A stretch of DNA of 64,000 nucleotides, from the NCBI RefSeq assembly GCF_011777495.1, contig NZ_JAATJS010000002.1:682001-746000 (forward strand), in the 5' to 3' direction. Source of the stretch: Microvirga terricola. GTDB lineage: Bacteria > Pseudomonadota > Alphaproteobacteria > Rhizobiales > Beijerinckiaceae. Shown in pieces: positions 43,821 to 52,666 of this stretch (within the stretch, counting starts at the first letter, position 1; the number at the start of each line of letters is the position of its first letter). Position numbers and translations under genes: made by a program. Below the pieces are notes generated by a model. It did not search any database. It worked only from the letters and a program-made list of their open reading frames with translations, and was not told the origin of the DNA.

Positions 43821-45105
43821 ACCCCAGCGTCGCCAGCGCCTGTGCGAAATCGGCCACCAGATCGTCCGGGTGCTCGATGCCGATGGAAACGCGGATCGTC
43901 GCGTCGGTGACGCCGAGGCGATCGCGGGTGGCTTTCGGCACGCCGGAATGGGTGGTCGACGCCGGGTGGGAGATGAGGGACTCCGTTCCGCCCAAGCTCA
44001 CCGCGAGCTTGAAAACCTGAAGGGCGTTGAGCACCTTGAAGGCCTCCGCCTCGCCGCCCTTCACGTCGAAGGAGAAGGTCGAGCCGGGGGCATCGCTCTG
44101 CGCCTCGTAGACCTCTTTCGCGCGGGAGCCTTCCGGCAGATAGGCGAGGTGGTGCACCTTCACGACGTTGGGATGCTCGTGCAGGAATTTGGCGACGATC
44201 TCCGCGTTGTGGTTCGCGGCCGACATGCGCAAAGCCAGCGTTTCGAGCGAACGGCCGATCATCCAGCAGGAATGCGGATCGAGCTGTGTGCCGATGGCGG
44301 AGCGCAGCAGGCGCACGGTCTTCATCAACTCCTTGGAGCCGAGCGCCGCGCCGGCAATCAGGTCCGAATGGCCGCCGACATACTTTGTCAGCGAATAGAC
44401 CGAGATGTCAGCCCCATCGCGCAGCGGCTTCTGGAAAAGCGGGCCGAGCAGCGTGTTGTCGCACACGATGATGGGCCGGTGCCCCTGAACTGCTGCGATC
44501 TCGTCGGCGATGGTCTTGATCAACGCCACGTCGACCAGCGTGTTGAGCGGGTTCGAGGGCGTTTCGATCATGATGATGGCAACGCGGCCCTTGCCTTGTG
44601 CCTCCTTCGCTGCGGCGCGGATGCTGTTACCGTCGACGCCATCGGCGAAGCCGACGGCCTTGATGTCGAGATTGGCGAGCGTCTTGGCGATCAGCGTCTC
44701 CGTGCCGCCGTAAAGCGGCTGCGAATGCAGGATTACATCGCCCGGCTTTGCGAAGGCGAGAATGGTGGTGGAGATCGCCGACATACCAGAGGAGAACAGA
44801 AGGCCCGCTTCCGCTTCCTCGAAGATCGCAAGGCGGTCTTCGACGATTTCCGCATTCGGGTGATTGAAGCGCGAATAGACGAGACCCGCCGTCTCGCCCT
44901 TCGGCGGTTCGCGGCGTCCGGCGACGTAGTCGAAAAACTCCTTGCCGTGCTCGGCGCTGGTGAACACGAAGGTGGAGGTCAAAAAGACCGGCGGCTTGAC
45001 CGCGCCCTCGGAAAGGGTCGGATCGTAGCCATAGCCCAGCATCAGCGTTTCGGGCTTGAGCTTGTGATTCCCGATCCGGTCCTTGTGGTAACGGTTATAA
45101 GGCAT
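43819..45105 (-). CDS. Cystathionine gamma-synthase/methionine gamma-lyase family PLP enzyme
   Basis: 428 residues, with AAGGAG 7 bases before the ATG. This is a Cys/Met-metabolism PLP enzyme: [50 protein letters not shown], the PLP lysine in [12 protein letters not shown], and [13 protein letters not shown] near the end. The exact reaction (cystathionine synthesis, beta/gamma-lysis, or O-acylhomoserine sulfhydrylation) is not separable by eye; the [14 protein letters not shown] insertion near residue 60 is typical of an alphaproteobacterial subgroup. The upstream gene ends 62 bases away on the same strand. I see no SAM riboswitch. Confidence 0.9.
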   Translation of the reverse strand: MPYNRYHKDRIGNHKLKPETLMLGYGYDPTLSEGAVKPPVFLTSTFVFTSAEHGKEFFDYVAGRREPPKGETAGLVYSRFNHPNAEIVEDRLAIFEEAEAGLLFSSGMSAISTTILAFAKPGDVILHSQPLYGGTETLIAKTLANLDIKAVGFADGVDGNSIRAAAKEAQGKGRVAIIMIETPSNPLNTLVDVALIKTIADEIAAVQGHRPIIVCDNTLLGPLFQKPLRDGADISVYSLTKYVGGHSDLIAGAALGSKELMKTVRLLRSAIGTQLDPHSCWMIGRSLETLALRMSAANHNAEIVAKFLHEHPNVVKVHHLAYLPEGSRAKEVYEAQSDAPGSTFSFDVKGGEAEAFKVLNALQVFKLAVSLGGTESLISHPASTTHSGVPKATRDRLGVTDATIRVSIGIEHPDDLVADFAQALATLG

Positions 45106-45167
45106 GGGGCGCTCCTTGATATCTTTCTGATTGCGAGCTTATCAGCCTTCGCCGCCGATGGCTCTCC

Positions 45168-46004
45168 TCAAAGAGACGCCCTTTCGGGGTTGCGACGAGG
45201 GGTGCCGGGCTTCTCGGCTGCAACCGGCGGTGTTGTTTTTTCAAGAAAAAGCACGGGTCGCTGCCGGTCCGACGGCGTGCTGAGGGCGGAATCGATCGTC
45301 ACAACGCTCCACAGGCTTTGATTGCGCGGACTAACCCATGCGATGCTGCGATAGGGCGTCGCCAAGGCCAGCACCGCAAGGCGCAGGTCCACGCCCATCG
45401 TATCAAGATGTCTCAGATAAGCGGCAGTAAAGCGATGGAGGCCCTCCACGCTGTTCTGGTCCATCGGCTTGGATTCCGATTTCTTTTCCTTGCTGTTCTC
45501 TTGGCCGTTCTCTTGCTTGAGCAGGAAGTCAGGCATCCAACTATGAACGCCCAATCTGGAATCCTTCGGCATGCTGCGGGTGGTGCCGCCAACATAGGCG
45601 ACGACACAGGCCGAGGCGCACGTGCCGGGATCGATCTCAACCTCGCCGTTGCGGATGACGGCACGTCCGACGATCGTCTTGGCTTTCAGGATTCGCAGGG
45701 TTTCCCCGAGCTTCCCCGCCGCCGTCATGCTGCCGCCGGGCGAATCGAAGATGAAATAGACCTTCTTCTTGAACCGGCCGCGCCAGACGAAGTCGTAATA
45801 GGCCTTGGTCGTGTTCTTGCTGAAGGTGCCGGAGACCTGCACGATGCTGCAATCATCGCAGATCGAGGACGTATCGAGAGCGGTGAAGGTCAGCTCGCGG
45901 CGGCGATCGTCTTTTCCTTTGTCGTCCTGAGCCTGGGCGTTGCCGGACGCAAGGACGAGAAAGGCGACTACAAACGCAAACAGCAAAAAGGGCATGGACA
46001 CCAT
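45168..46004 (-). CDS. Secreted Clp-fold (ClpP/crotonase-like) protein of unknown function
   Basis: 278 residues with a signal peptide (about 1-25, ending GNAQAQ). The fold is inferred from VYFIFDSPGGSMTAAGKLGE, matching the oxyanion strand and loop of Clp/crotonase proteins, and TCASACVVAYVGGTTRSM, where the Ser of CASAC is the likely nucleophile, followed by RLGVHSW. Such COG3904-like proteins are exported and probably act as serine hydrolases in the periplasm. The C-terminal 100 residues, with a Lys/Ser/Glu-rich linker, are unique. The target is unknown. Confidence 0.75.
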   Translation of the reverse strand: MVSMPFLLFAFVVAFLVLASGNAQAQDDKGKDDRRRELTFTALDTSSICDDCSIVQVSGTFSKNTTKAYYDFVWRGRFKKKVYFIFDSPGGSMTAAGKLGETLRILKAKTIVGRAVIRNGEVEIDPGTCASACVVAYVGGTTRSMPKDSRLGVHSWMPDFLLKQENGQENSKEKKSESKPMDQNSVEGLHRFTAAYLRHLDTMGVDLRLAVLALATPYRSIAWVSPRNQSLWSVVTIDSALSTPSDRQRPVLFLEKTTPPVAAEKPGTPRRNPERASL

Positions 46005-46131
46005 TCCGAAACGGTCGCCTCATGCTGGTCCAAGACAAAGAGAAATGAAAGAGTGTTTCAATCGACGAAACTGACTTGTCCCGACCGCGCTCTTTCCGCA
46101 TCTTCACGGGCCATGAGAGAGGAACCGCTTG

Positions 46132-46974
46132 ATGCGCTTTGAGGGCACGGAAACATATGTGGCGACCGAAGACCTGACGGTGGCCGTCAATGCGGCGATT
46201 GTGCTGGAGCGTCCGCTTCTAGTGAAGGGCGAGCCCGGCACCGGCAAATCGGTGCTGGCGGAGGAAATCGCCAAGGCTCTCAACGCGCCGCTTCTGACCT
46301 GGCACATCAAGTCCACCACCAAGGCCCAGCAGGGACTTTATGAATACGACGCGGTGTCGCGCCTGCGCGACAGCCAGCTCGGCGACAGCCGTGTGTCCGA
46401 CATCCGCAACTACATCAAGCGCGGCAAGCTGTGGGAGGCGTTTGCGTCCGAGGCGCGGCCGGTGCTGCTCATCGACGAGATCGACAAGGCGGATATCGAG
46501 TTTCCGAACGATCTGCTGCTCGAACTCGACCGCATGGAGTTCCACGTCTACGAGACTGGCGAGACGGTGAGGGCTTTGAGGCGGCCCATCGTCGTCATCA
46601 CCTCCAACAACGAGAAGGAATTGCCGGACGCCTTTTTGCGCCGCTGCTTCTTCCATTACATCAAGTTTCCGGATGCGGAGACAATGGCCCAGATCGTCGA
46701 GGTGCATTATCCCGGCATCAAGCGTCGCCTGATCGAGGAGGCTTTGAAGATCTTTTTCGATGTCCGCGAGGTGCCGAGCTTGAAGAAAAAGCCTTCGACC
46801 TCCGAACTGCTCGATTGGCTCAAGCTTCTCGTCTCCGAGGATATCGGCCCCGAGCAATTGCGCGAGCGCGACACGCGAAAGCTCATCCCGCCGCTTCATG
46901 GAGCGCTTTTGAAGAACGAGCAGGATGTGAGCCTGTTTGAAAAGCTCGCTTTTATCGCGCGGCGGGAGCGCTGA
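46132..46974 (+). CDS. MoxR-family AAA ATPase
   Basis: 280 residues from the ATG at 46132, with GAGGAA about 8 bases upstream. Walker A is KGEPGTGKSVLAEEIAK, Walker B VLLIDEIDKADIEF, sensor 1 VVITSNNEKELPDAFLRR. It belongs to the MoxR branch that acts with VWA-domain proteins as chaperone-like activators. The likely partner is the CoxE-like gene at 39794-40966. The stop overlaps the SixA start region (TGAATG), so the two are co-transcribed. Confidence 0.92.
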   Translation: MRFEGTETYVATEDLTVAVNAAIVLERPLLVKGEPGTGKSVLAEEIAKALNAPLLTWHIKSTTKAQQGLYEYDAVSRLRDSQLGDSRVSDIRNYIKRGKLWEAFASEARPVLLIDEIDKADIEFPNDLLLELDRMEFHVYETGETVRALRRPIVVITSNNEKELPDAFLRRCFFHYIKFPDAETMAQIVEVHYPGIKRRLIEEALKIFFDVREVPSLKKKPSTSELLDWLKLLVSEDIGPEQLRERDTRKLIPPLHGALLKNEQDVSLFEKLAFIARRER

Positions 46975-47508
46975 ATGGCCATGCGTCGTCTGCTTCTCCT
47001 TCGCCACGCCAAGTCCGATAGGCCGCCGGGCCTGCTCGATTTCGACAGGCCGCTTGCCAGGCGCGGGCAGGAGGCGGCGACGTTGATGGGGAAATATCTG
47101 AAACACGAGAAGCTGCGGCCCGATCTCGTGCTGTTGTCCCCGTCGAAGCGCACGGAACAGACCTGGACATTCGTCGAGCCTCATGTGGGAGGAGAACCGG
47201 AGATCCGTCGTGAGCGGCGCATCTATGAGGCTCCCGTCGCCACGCTTCTCAAGGTCCTGCACGCGGTGGAGCCTGAGTTCCACGACGTGCTGATGATCGG
47301 CCACAATCCCGGCTTCGAGGACCTCGCGACGTTTCTCATCGGCCATGGCGAGAGGGATAACGTTCACCGCATCGCGCTGAAATATCCGACCGCCGGCCTC
47401 GCGGTGATCGACTTTGCCCATGGGAAATGGGCCGAGATCGGAGCGCGGCAGGGCCGCCTCGAGCGCTTCGTGACGCCGAAATCCTTGGGCTCCGACGAGG
47501 ACGATTAG
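46975..47508 (+). CDS. sixA: SixA-type histidine phosphatase
   Basis: 177 residues. The phosphohistidine pocket is LLLRHAKSDR near residue 10, the second histidine is in MIGHNPGFEDLA, and Arg in SPSKRTEQTW completes the site. SixA proteins dephosphorylate histidine phosphotransfer domains or PTS proteins; longer relatives serve in envelope or small-molecule metabolism. It directly follows moxR. Confidence 0.9.
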   Translation: MAMRRLLLLRHAKSDRPPGLLDFDRPLARRGQEAATLMGKYLKHEKLRPDLVLLSPSKRTEQTWTFVEPHVGGEPEIRRERRIYEAPVATLLKVLHAVEPEFHDVLMIGHNPGFEDLATFLIGHGERDNVHRIALKYPTAGLAVIDFAHGKWAEIGARQGRLERFVTPKSLGSDEDD

Positions 47509-47571
47509 CGAACCTTTCGGGGTGAGCGTCGTTCTGCCTGAACGCTCCGACGAGGGAGTCCAGGTTGCGTC

Positions 47572-48669
47572 ATGACGCCCCAAACCTTCCTTGCGCTGCT
47601 GCTCGCACTGCGCGCCGCTCTGCCAGGCGAGCCGGTCCGGCGGGGTCAAGATGCGCCTCCGCCCGGTGAGGGGGTGCGGGCGTTTCCGGTGCGCTATGAG
47701 GCCGAGAATCGTGCAGTGACGAACTGGCGGCTCGAGGCCGCCGAGGCGCTGGAGCCGAAGCCGGTCGCGCTTCTGGCCTCGCTCCTCAGTCTCGAACGGC
47801 CTTTCGTGACGCGCTGCGTCAAGCTCAACAACTATTGGTGCATCAAGAGCGCCCGGTGGGATGGCGAGATCGCCACCGACAAGGACGGGCATGTGGGCTT
47901 CGCCTCTGCCGATCAGGGGGCGAATGCGGCGGTCGCCCTGCTACGGCGCTATTATCTTCAGTTCAGGCGAAAATCCGCCCTCGACATCGTGCGGCGCTGG
48001 GCCCCGCCGGAATGCGGCGTCGCCACAAGCATCGGCGGCCTCGCATCGTTGGCGGTGAACGGCATCGGCAATACGCTGCGGGCGCGCTATCTCGCCTCCC
48101 ATCGTATCGGTCAGGTGACCCAGACGAGCGCGGTGGCCAAGATTTCGGGGGCATCGCTGCCGACACCGCCGGCGCGACCAGCCCGCCCAGCACCGCCACG
48201 CGTGTCGGTCGTGCCGCTGGCGCACCTGCCGGAATATCATGTGCCGGATATCGCGGAGGGCATGGGCGAGCATCGAAGGCTGCCTCCGCAGCAACCGCGG
48301 TCTTTGCGGCAGGCGAGGGCGCAGCCTCAAGCGAGGCCGGTGGCTCAAACGCCGCCACCCTTGCCGACGCCGCGTCCGAAGCCCCCGGTCAAGGTCGCCG
48401 AGGCCGTCCCGACCTGCGCGCCGGATGAGCAGCGCCTGCGCAACTATGCCAACGCCATCGTGGAGGGCCTCGGCATCGGGCCGACCGACGATCTCAAGCT
48501 TTTTGCGGATGACGGCACGCCTTTGCCGAACTTGAGCCCGGTCATGCTCGCCATGTCGGGCTTCGAGCTTGGGCTTCTGCGTGCGAGTTCCGATCTTGTG
48601 GACAGGGCGATCCAGCATGTAGCCCGCAAGGCCGAGGCTGAGGCGAAGACCAGGACGGCGCAGGATTGA
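47572..48669 (+). CDS. Protein with a phage-lysin-like W-APP domain and proline-rich middle
   Basis: 365 residues. Residues about 80-145 resemble a domain common in phage structural and lysin proteins, normally written NNPGNI...WxG...GFA-F-S-x-G--A---L...I-RWAPP: here KLNNYWCIKSARWDGEI, GHVGFASADQGANAAVALLR and ALDIVRRWAPPEC. Residues about 195-290 are rich in Pro, Ala and Arg; the last 85 residues form a separate helical domain (DEQRLRNYANAIVEGLGIGP). No clear signal peptide is seen, although the N-terminus (TFLALLLALRAALPG) is hydrophobic. It lies between sixA and ycjX on the same strand. Function unknown. Confidence 0.65.
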   Translation: MTPQTFLALLLALRAALPGEPVRRGQDAPPPGEGVRAFPVRYEAENRAVTNWRLEAAEALEPKPVALLASLLSLERPFVTRCVKLNNYWCIKSARWDGEIATDKDGHVGFASADQGANAAVALLRRYYLQFRRKSALDIVRRWAPPECGVATSIGGLASLAVNGIGNTLRARYLASHRIGQVTQTSAVAKISGASLPTPPARPARPAPPRVSVVPLAHLPEYHVPDIAEGMGEHRRLPPQQPRSLRQARAQPQARPVAQTPPPLPTPRPKPPVKVAEAVPTCAPDEQRLRNYANAIVEGLGIGPTDDLKLFADDGTPLPNLSPVMLAMSGFELGLLRASSDLVDRAIQHVARKAEAEAKTRTAQD

Positions 48670-48741
48670 CGGCCTTCGTCTTGCGCGCCTGCCGGTCAGG
48701 CCCCACCTTCAAGCGTGGCTTGAGAGAACAGGTTTATTGTC

Positions 48742-50190
48742 GTGTCCGTGATCACCGACCTCGCTTCCCGCGCCGGATCAGCCGCGCAATCGCTGTGGGA
48801 AGCCTCCGGACAGTTGATCCAGCCTTCGCTGCGCCTCGGCGTGACGGGCCTCGCGCGCTCCGGCAAGACGGTGTTCACGACGGCTTTGGTGCATCATCTG
48901 ACGCGCGGCACGAACCTTCCGGCCTTTCGCGCCTCCGCCGAGGGGCGCATCAGGCGGGCGCATCTGGCGCATCAGCCGGATGATGCGATTCCCCGCTTTC
49001 CGTACGAAGAGCACATGGCGGCGCTGACCGAAGGCCGCCGCTGGCCGCTTTCCACCAGCCGCATCAGCGAGCTGCGCGTCGATATCGAATACGAGCGCAA
49101 GACCGGCTGGCGCACGGGGACCGCGTCGCTCGCCCTCGACATCGTGGATTATCCCGGCGAATGGCTGCTCGATCTGGCGCTGCTGGAGGCGGGTTATGCG
49201 CAATGGTCGAAGCAGACCATCGAGGCGAGCTATCGCGGCGACCGTGCCCGCGTCGCCGGGCCGTGGCACGCGGCTCTGAAAACCTTCGATCCCGCAGGCC
49301 CCGCCGACGAGGTTCTGGCGGCGAAAGCGAGTGACTCCTTCAAGGAATACCTCACCGCATTGCGTGCTGGCGAAGAGGCGGTGGCGACGACCCCGCCGGG
49401 GCGGTTCCTCATGCCGGGCGACCTTGCCGGTTCGCCCGCTCTGACCTTCGCGCCGCTCGATCTGCCATCTGGCCAACCCATCGCGCCAGGGAGTTTCGCG
49501 GCGCTCATGGAGCGGCGGTTCGAGGCCTACAAGACCCATGTGGTGAAGCCGTTCTTTCGCGATCACTTTCAGCGCATCGACCGGCAGATCGTGCTGGTGG
49601 ACGTGCTCGCCGCCATCGATGCCGGGCCTGCTGCGTTGGCGGAACTGGAAGAAGCGCTTGATCAGGTGCTCATGGCTTTTCGCATCGGGCGCAACACCCT
49701 CATGTCGCGGCTCTTTTCGCCGCGCGCCGATAGGGTTCTGTTTGCCGCGACCAAGGCCGACCACATCCACCACACGGATCATGACAGACTCGATGCGATC
49801 CTGCGTCTTCTCGTGAACCGCGCCGCACGGCGCACGGAGGCGGCCGGCGCGCGTGTCGGCACGGTGGCGCTGGCTTCGGTGCGCGCGACGCGCGAAACCA
49901 CGATCCGCGAAGGGCGCGAGACCTTGCGCGCGGTGGCGGGCACGCCCGAAGCGGGCGAGCGTGTCGGGGATGAGGTTTTCGACGGCGAGGCCGAGGCGGC
50001 AATCTTTCCCGGCGAATTGCCGGAGACGGCGGAAGAGGTCTTTCAGGGCGCGGTGCCGCCGGGCTCACTTCGCTTCCCGCGTTTCAGGCCGCCAAAACTT
50101 GCCGTCGATGCGGCGGCCCGCATGGCCAAGATGCCCCATATCCGCCTCGACCGCGCCCTTGAATTCCTGCTGGGGGACCGTTTCGCATGA
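48742..50190 (+). CDS. ycjX: YcjX-family GTPase-like protein
   Basis: 482 residues starting at a GTG at 48742. It has the DUF463/YcjX Walker A GLARSGKTVFTTAL, the second motif DIVDYPGEWLLDL, and FAATKADHIHHTDHDRL, a TKAD specificity-like loop. YcjX and YcjF form a conserved pair in proteobacteria, often with stress or phage-shock links. Its stop overlaps the ycjF start as ATGA. Confidence 0.92.
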   Translation: MSVITDLASRAGSAAQSLWEASGQLIQPSLRLGVTGLARSGKTVFTTALVHHLTRGTNLPAFRASAEGRIRRAHLAHQPDDAIPRFPYEEHMAALTEGRRWPLSTSRISELRVDIEYERKTGWRTGTASLALDIVDYPGEWLLDLALLEAGYAQWSKQTIEASYRGDRARVAGPWHAALKTFDPAGPADEVLAAKASDSFKEYLTALRAGEEAVATTPPGRFLMPGDLAGSPALTFAPLDLPSGQPIAPGSFAALMERRFEAYKTHVVKPFFRDHFQRIDRQIVLVDVLAAIDAGPAALAELEEALDQVLMAFRIGRNTLMSRLFSPRADRVLFAATKADHIHHTDHDRLDAILRLLVNRAARRTEAAGARVGTVALASVRATRETTIREGRETLRAVAGTPEAGERVGDEVFDGEAEAAIFPGELPETAEEVFQGAVPPGSLRFPRFRPPKLAVDAAARMAKMPHIRLDRALEFLLGDRFA

Positions 50191-51173
50191 CCCGCCGACC
50201 CCGCGCCTTCCGCCTCGACGATCCGAATGTGGAAAGCGGCGCGATCCAAGTGACGGAAGAACCTTTCGACGCCATCGAGGCCGCCGATGGCATCGTCGTG
50301 CCAATGGGCGAGAAACGCCGCGCCCCGTGGGTCGGCATTCTGCTCTCGGCCCTCTCAGGGTTGATCGTGCTGGGCTTAGGCCTCGGCATCGAAAGGCTGA
50401 TCGTCGATCTTTACGCCGTTGCACCCTGGCTCGGCTGGGTGGCGCTGGCGCTCACCGCCATCGCGGCGCTGGCGTTTGCGGTCATCATCGGCCGCGAATT
50501 TTTAGGCATCTGGCGGGAGAAGAAGATCGAGCGTCTGCGTGAAGCCACCGTCGACGCGCTCTCCGTCAAGGACCACAAGGCCGCCAAGGGCATCGTGGCC
50601 GATCTTGTCGACCTTTATGGCGGGAGAGCCAGCGCCGTGCAGGGAAGTGCGCGGCTCAAAGGTCTTTCGGACGAGATCATCGACGCCGATGACCGCCTTG
50701 CGATTGCCGAGCGCGAGCTTCTGGCTCCCCTCGATGCGCAGGCCAAGCGCGCCATCGCGGCGGCGGCGAAACAGGTCTCACTGGTCACGGCGGTGAGCCC
50801 GCGCGCCATCGTCGACGTGGCGTTCGTGATCTTCGCCGCCGTGCGTCTGCTGCGGACGCTGGCGCGGATTTATGGCGGGCGGCCAGGGCTCTTCGGGTTC
50901 CTGCGACTCGCGAAAGCCGCCTTCAATCATCTCGCCGTCACCGGCGGCATGGCGGTGGGCGACAGCCTCATGCAGCAGGTGCTGGGCCTCGGGCTTGCCG
51001 CCCGCATTTCCGCGAAACTGGGGGAGGGGGTGCTGAACGGCCTGATGACCGCCCGATTCGGTTTGGCGGCACTCTCCGTCTGCCGCCCGCTGCCCTTCAT
51101 CCGCGAGGAGCCGCCGAAAATCGCCGACGTTGCCGGAGAACTGGCGAAACGGGCGGAATCGGCAGCGGTTTGA
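50187..51173 (+). CDS. ycjF: YcjF-family membrane protein (TIGR01620)
   Basis: 328 residues. Two membrane helices lie at about 50-70 and 75-95 (GILLSALSGLIVLGLGLGIE, LGWVALALTAIAALAFAVII), followed by helical domain sequence typical of DUF697/YcjF (VKDHKAAKGIVADLVDLYGG, GLAARISAKLGEGVLNGLMT). It is the partner of YcjX in the 4-base overlapping pair. Role: inner-membrane component of unknown activity. Confidence 0.92.
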   Translation: MTRRPRAFRLDDPNVESGAIQVTEEPFDAIEAADGIVVPMGEKRRAPWVGILLSALSGLIVLGLGLGIERLIVDLYAVAPWLGWVALALTAIAALAFAVIIGREFLGIWREKKIERLREATVDALSVKDHKAAKGIVADLVDLYGGRASAVQGSARLKGLSDEIIDADDRLAIAERELLAPLDAQAKRAIAAAAKQVSLVTAVSPRAIVDVAFVIFAAVRLLRTLARIYGGRPGLFGFLRLAKAAFNHLAVTGGMAVGDSLMQQVLGLGLAARISAKLGEGVLNGLMTARFGLAALSVCRPLPFIREEPPKIADVAGELAKRAESAAV

Positions 51174-51292
51174 GAGTCTGCCACGGCAACGCTTTGCTGT
51201 TTCAAAAGTTGACGTGCGGCATTCATTCCCGCACAAGGACGCCCTTCAAGGCGCGCAGGGGAGCGTGACGCGCCGTTCAAGGACGTTCGGCG

Positions 51293-52666
51293 ATGCTCTT
51301 CAACTCGTTCATCTTCCTGTGCGGCTTTCTGCCGATTGCGCTTCTTGTGCACTGGCTCGTCGAGCGGTTCCGCCCCGACTGGCGGCTGCCGGTGCTGCTG
51401 CTTCTGTCGCTGGGTTTCTACAGCTATTGGGATTGGCGTTTTGCACCGCTGCTCGTCGCTTCGGTGGTGATCAATTGGTTTGTGGCTGAAGCCTTCATGC
51501 GCTCGGGGCGGGATATTCTGATCCCGCTTGCGATCACTGCGAACCTGATCGTTCTGGCGATCTTCAAATATTTCAATTTCTTCGCTGACATGGCGAACCT
51601 GATTCCGGGCCTGCAGGCGTCTCACTGGGACCTAGCGCTGCCGCTCGGCATCTCCTTCTTCACCTTCCATCACATCATGTATTTGACGGATTTGAAGAAG
51701 GGCAAAGCGCCTCGCTACGATCTCGTCCGCTATGGCCTTTACATCGCCTTCTTCCCGCAGGTTCTCGCAGGGCCCCTGGTGCGCTGGAGCGAGATCATGC
51801 ACCAGTTTGAGGAGCGGCCTTATCAACGCCCCGACGCGGAAGAACGTTTCGCGCGCGGCCTGATGCTCCTCGTCGTCGGCCTCGCCAAGAAGGTGTTTCT
51901 GGGCGACCAGCTGGCGGACTACACCAACGCCATTTTTCAGATCGCGCAGACCGGCGGCCCGATTGGCGTGGGCGAGGCACTGCAAGGCGCGTTGGGCTTC
52001 ACCTTCCAGGTCTATTTCGACTTCTCCGGCTACACCGACATGGCGCTCGGCATAGCGCTGATGTTCGGCGTTGTGCTGCCCCAAAACTTCGATGCGCCGT
52101 ATCGCGCCACGTCGCTGCAGGATTTCTGGCGGCGCTGGCACATGACCCTCTCGCGTTTCTTGCGCGACTACCTCTACATCGCGCTCGGCGGCAGCCGGAA
52201 AGGCTTGGTCATCCAGCTTGCCGCGCTGACGGCGACGATGGCGCTTGGCGGACTGTGGCACGGCGCGGGCTGGACCTTCGTGGTGTGGGGCGCGCTGCAT
52301 GGCGTGGGCCTGAGCGCCGCAGTGCTGTGGCGCAAGGCGGGGCTCACCATGCCGAGTATCCTCGGTTGGGCTTTGACCTTCACCTTCTTCGTGTTGACGT
52401 TGCTTATTTTCCGCTCCGGCAGCTTCGAGGTGGCAGCGCACATGTACAAGGGGCTGTTCGGCTTCGGCGCGGAGGGCTTCAATATCAAGTGGCGCGCGCT
52501 CGTGCTGGCCGCGGCGATTTCGATGATCGGCCCGACCTCCTGGACCGTGATACACAAGCTGCCCGCGAATCGTTGGGTCGCGATTGCTTTCGCGGTTCTC
52601 TTCACGGTCGTGCTGTTCAAAATCGGTGACGATGCGAACTATGAATTCATCTACTTCCAGTTCTAA
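51293..52666 (+). CDS. MBOAT-family O-acyltransferase, AlgI-like
   Basis: 457 residues, with AAGGA 9 bases before the ATG. It begins MLFNSFIFLCGFLPIALLVH, the AlgI-type first segment, and has about eleven membrane helices. MBOAT landmarks are YFDFSGYTDMALGIALMFG, FWRRWHMTLSRFLRDYLYI and the catalytic His in GGLWHGAGWTFVVWGALHG. Such proteins move acetyl groups across the inner membrane for O-acetylation of an exopolysaccharide. Its 3' end overlaps the SGNH-like gene by 26 bases. No polysaccharide synthase lies beside it. Confidence 0.93.
   Translation: MLFNSFIFLCGFLPIALLVHWLVERFRPDWRLPVLLLLSLGFYSYWDWRFAPLLVASVVINWFVAEAFMRSGRDILIPLAITANLIVLAIFKYFNFFADMANLIPGLQASHWDLALPLGISFFTFHHIMYLTDLKKGKAPRYDLVRYGLYIAFFPQVLAGPLVRWSEIMHQFEERPYQRPDAEERFARGLMLLVVGLAKKVFLGDQLADYTNAIFQIAQTGGPIGVGEALQGALGFTFQVYFDFSGYTDMALGIALMFGVVLPQNFDAPYRATSLQDFWRRWHMTLSRFLRDYLYIALGGSRKGLVIQLAALTATMALGGLWHGAGWTFVVWGALHGVGLSAAVLWRKAGLTMPSILGWALTFTFFVLTLLIFRSGSFEVAAHMYKGLFGFGAEGFNIKWRALVLAAAISMIGPTSWTVIHKLPANRWVAIAFAVLFTVVLFKIGDDANYEFIYFQF

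Noticed and set aside
45106..45167. SAM-type riboswitch ahead of the cystathionine/methionine enzyme gene
   Set aside because: The 62-base gap shows no SAM-II or SAM-I core, and a preceding gene on the same strand can supply transcription.
46219..47892. 557-codon minus-strand frame across moxR and sixA
   Set aside because: It spans two real genes on the other strand and contains no recognisable motif.
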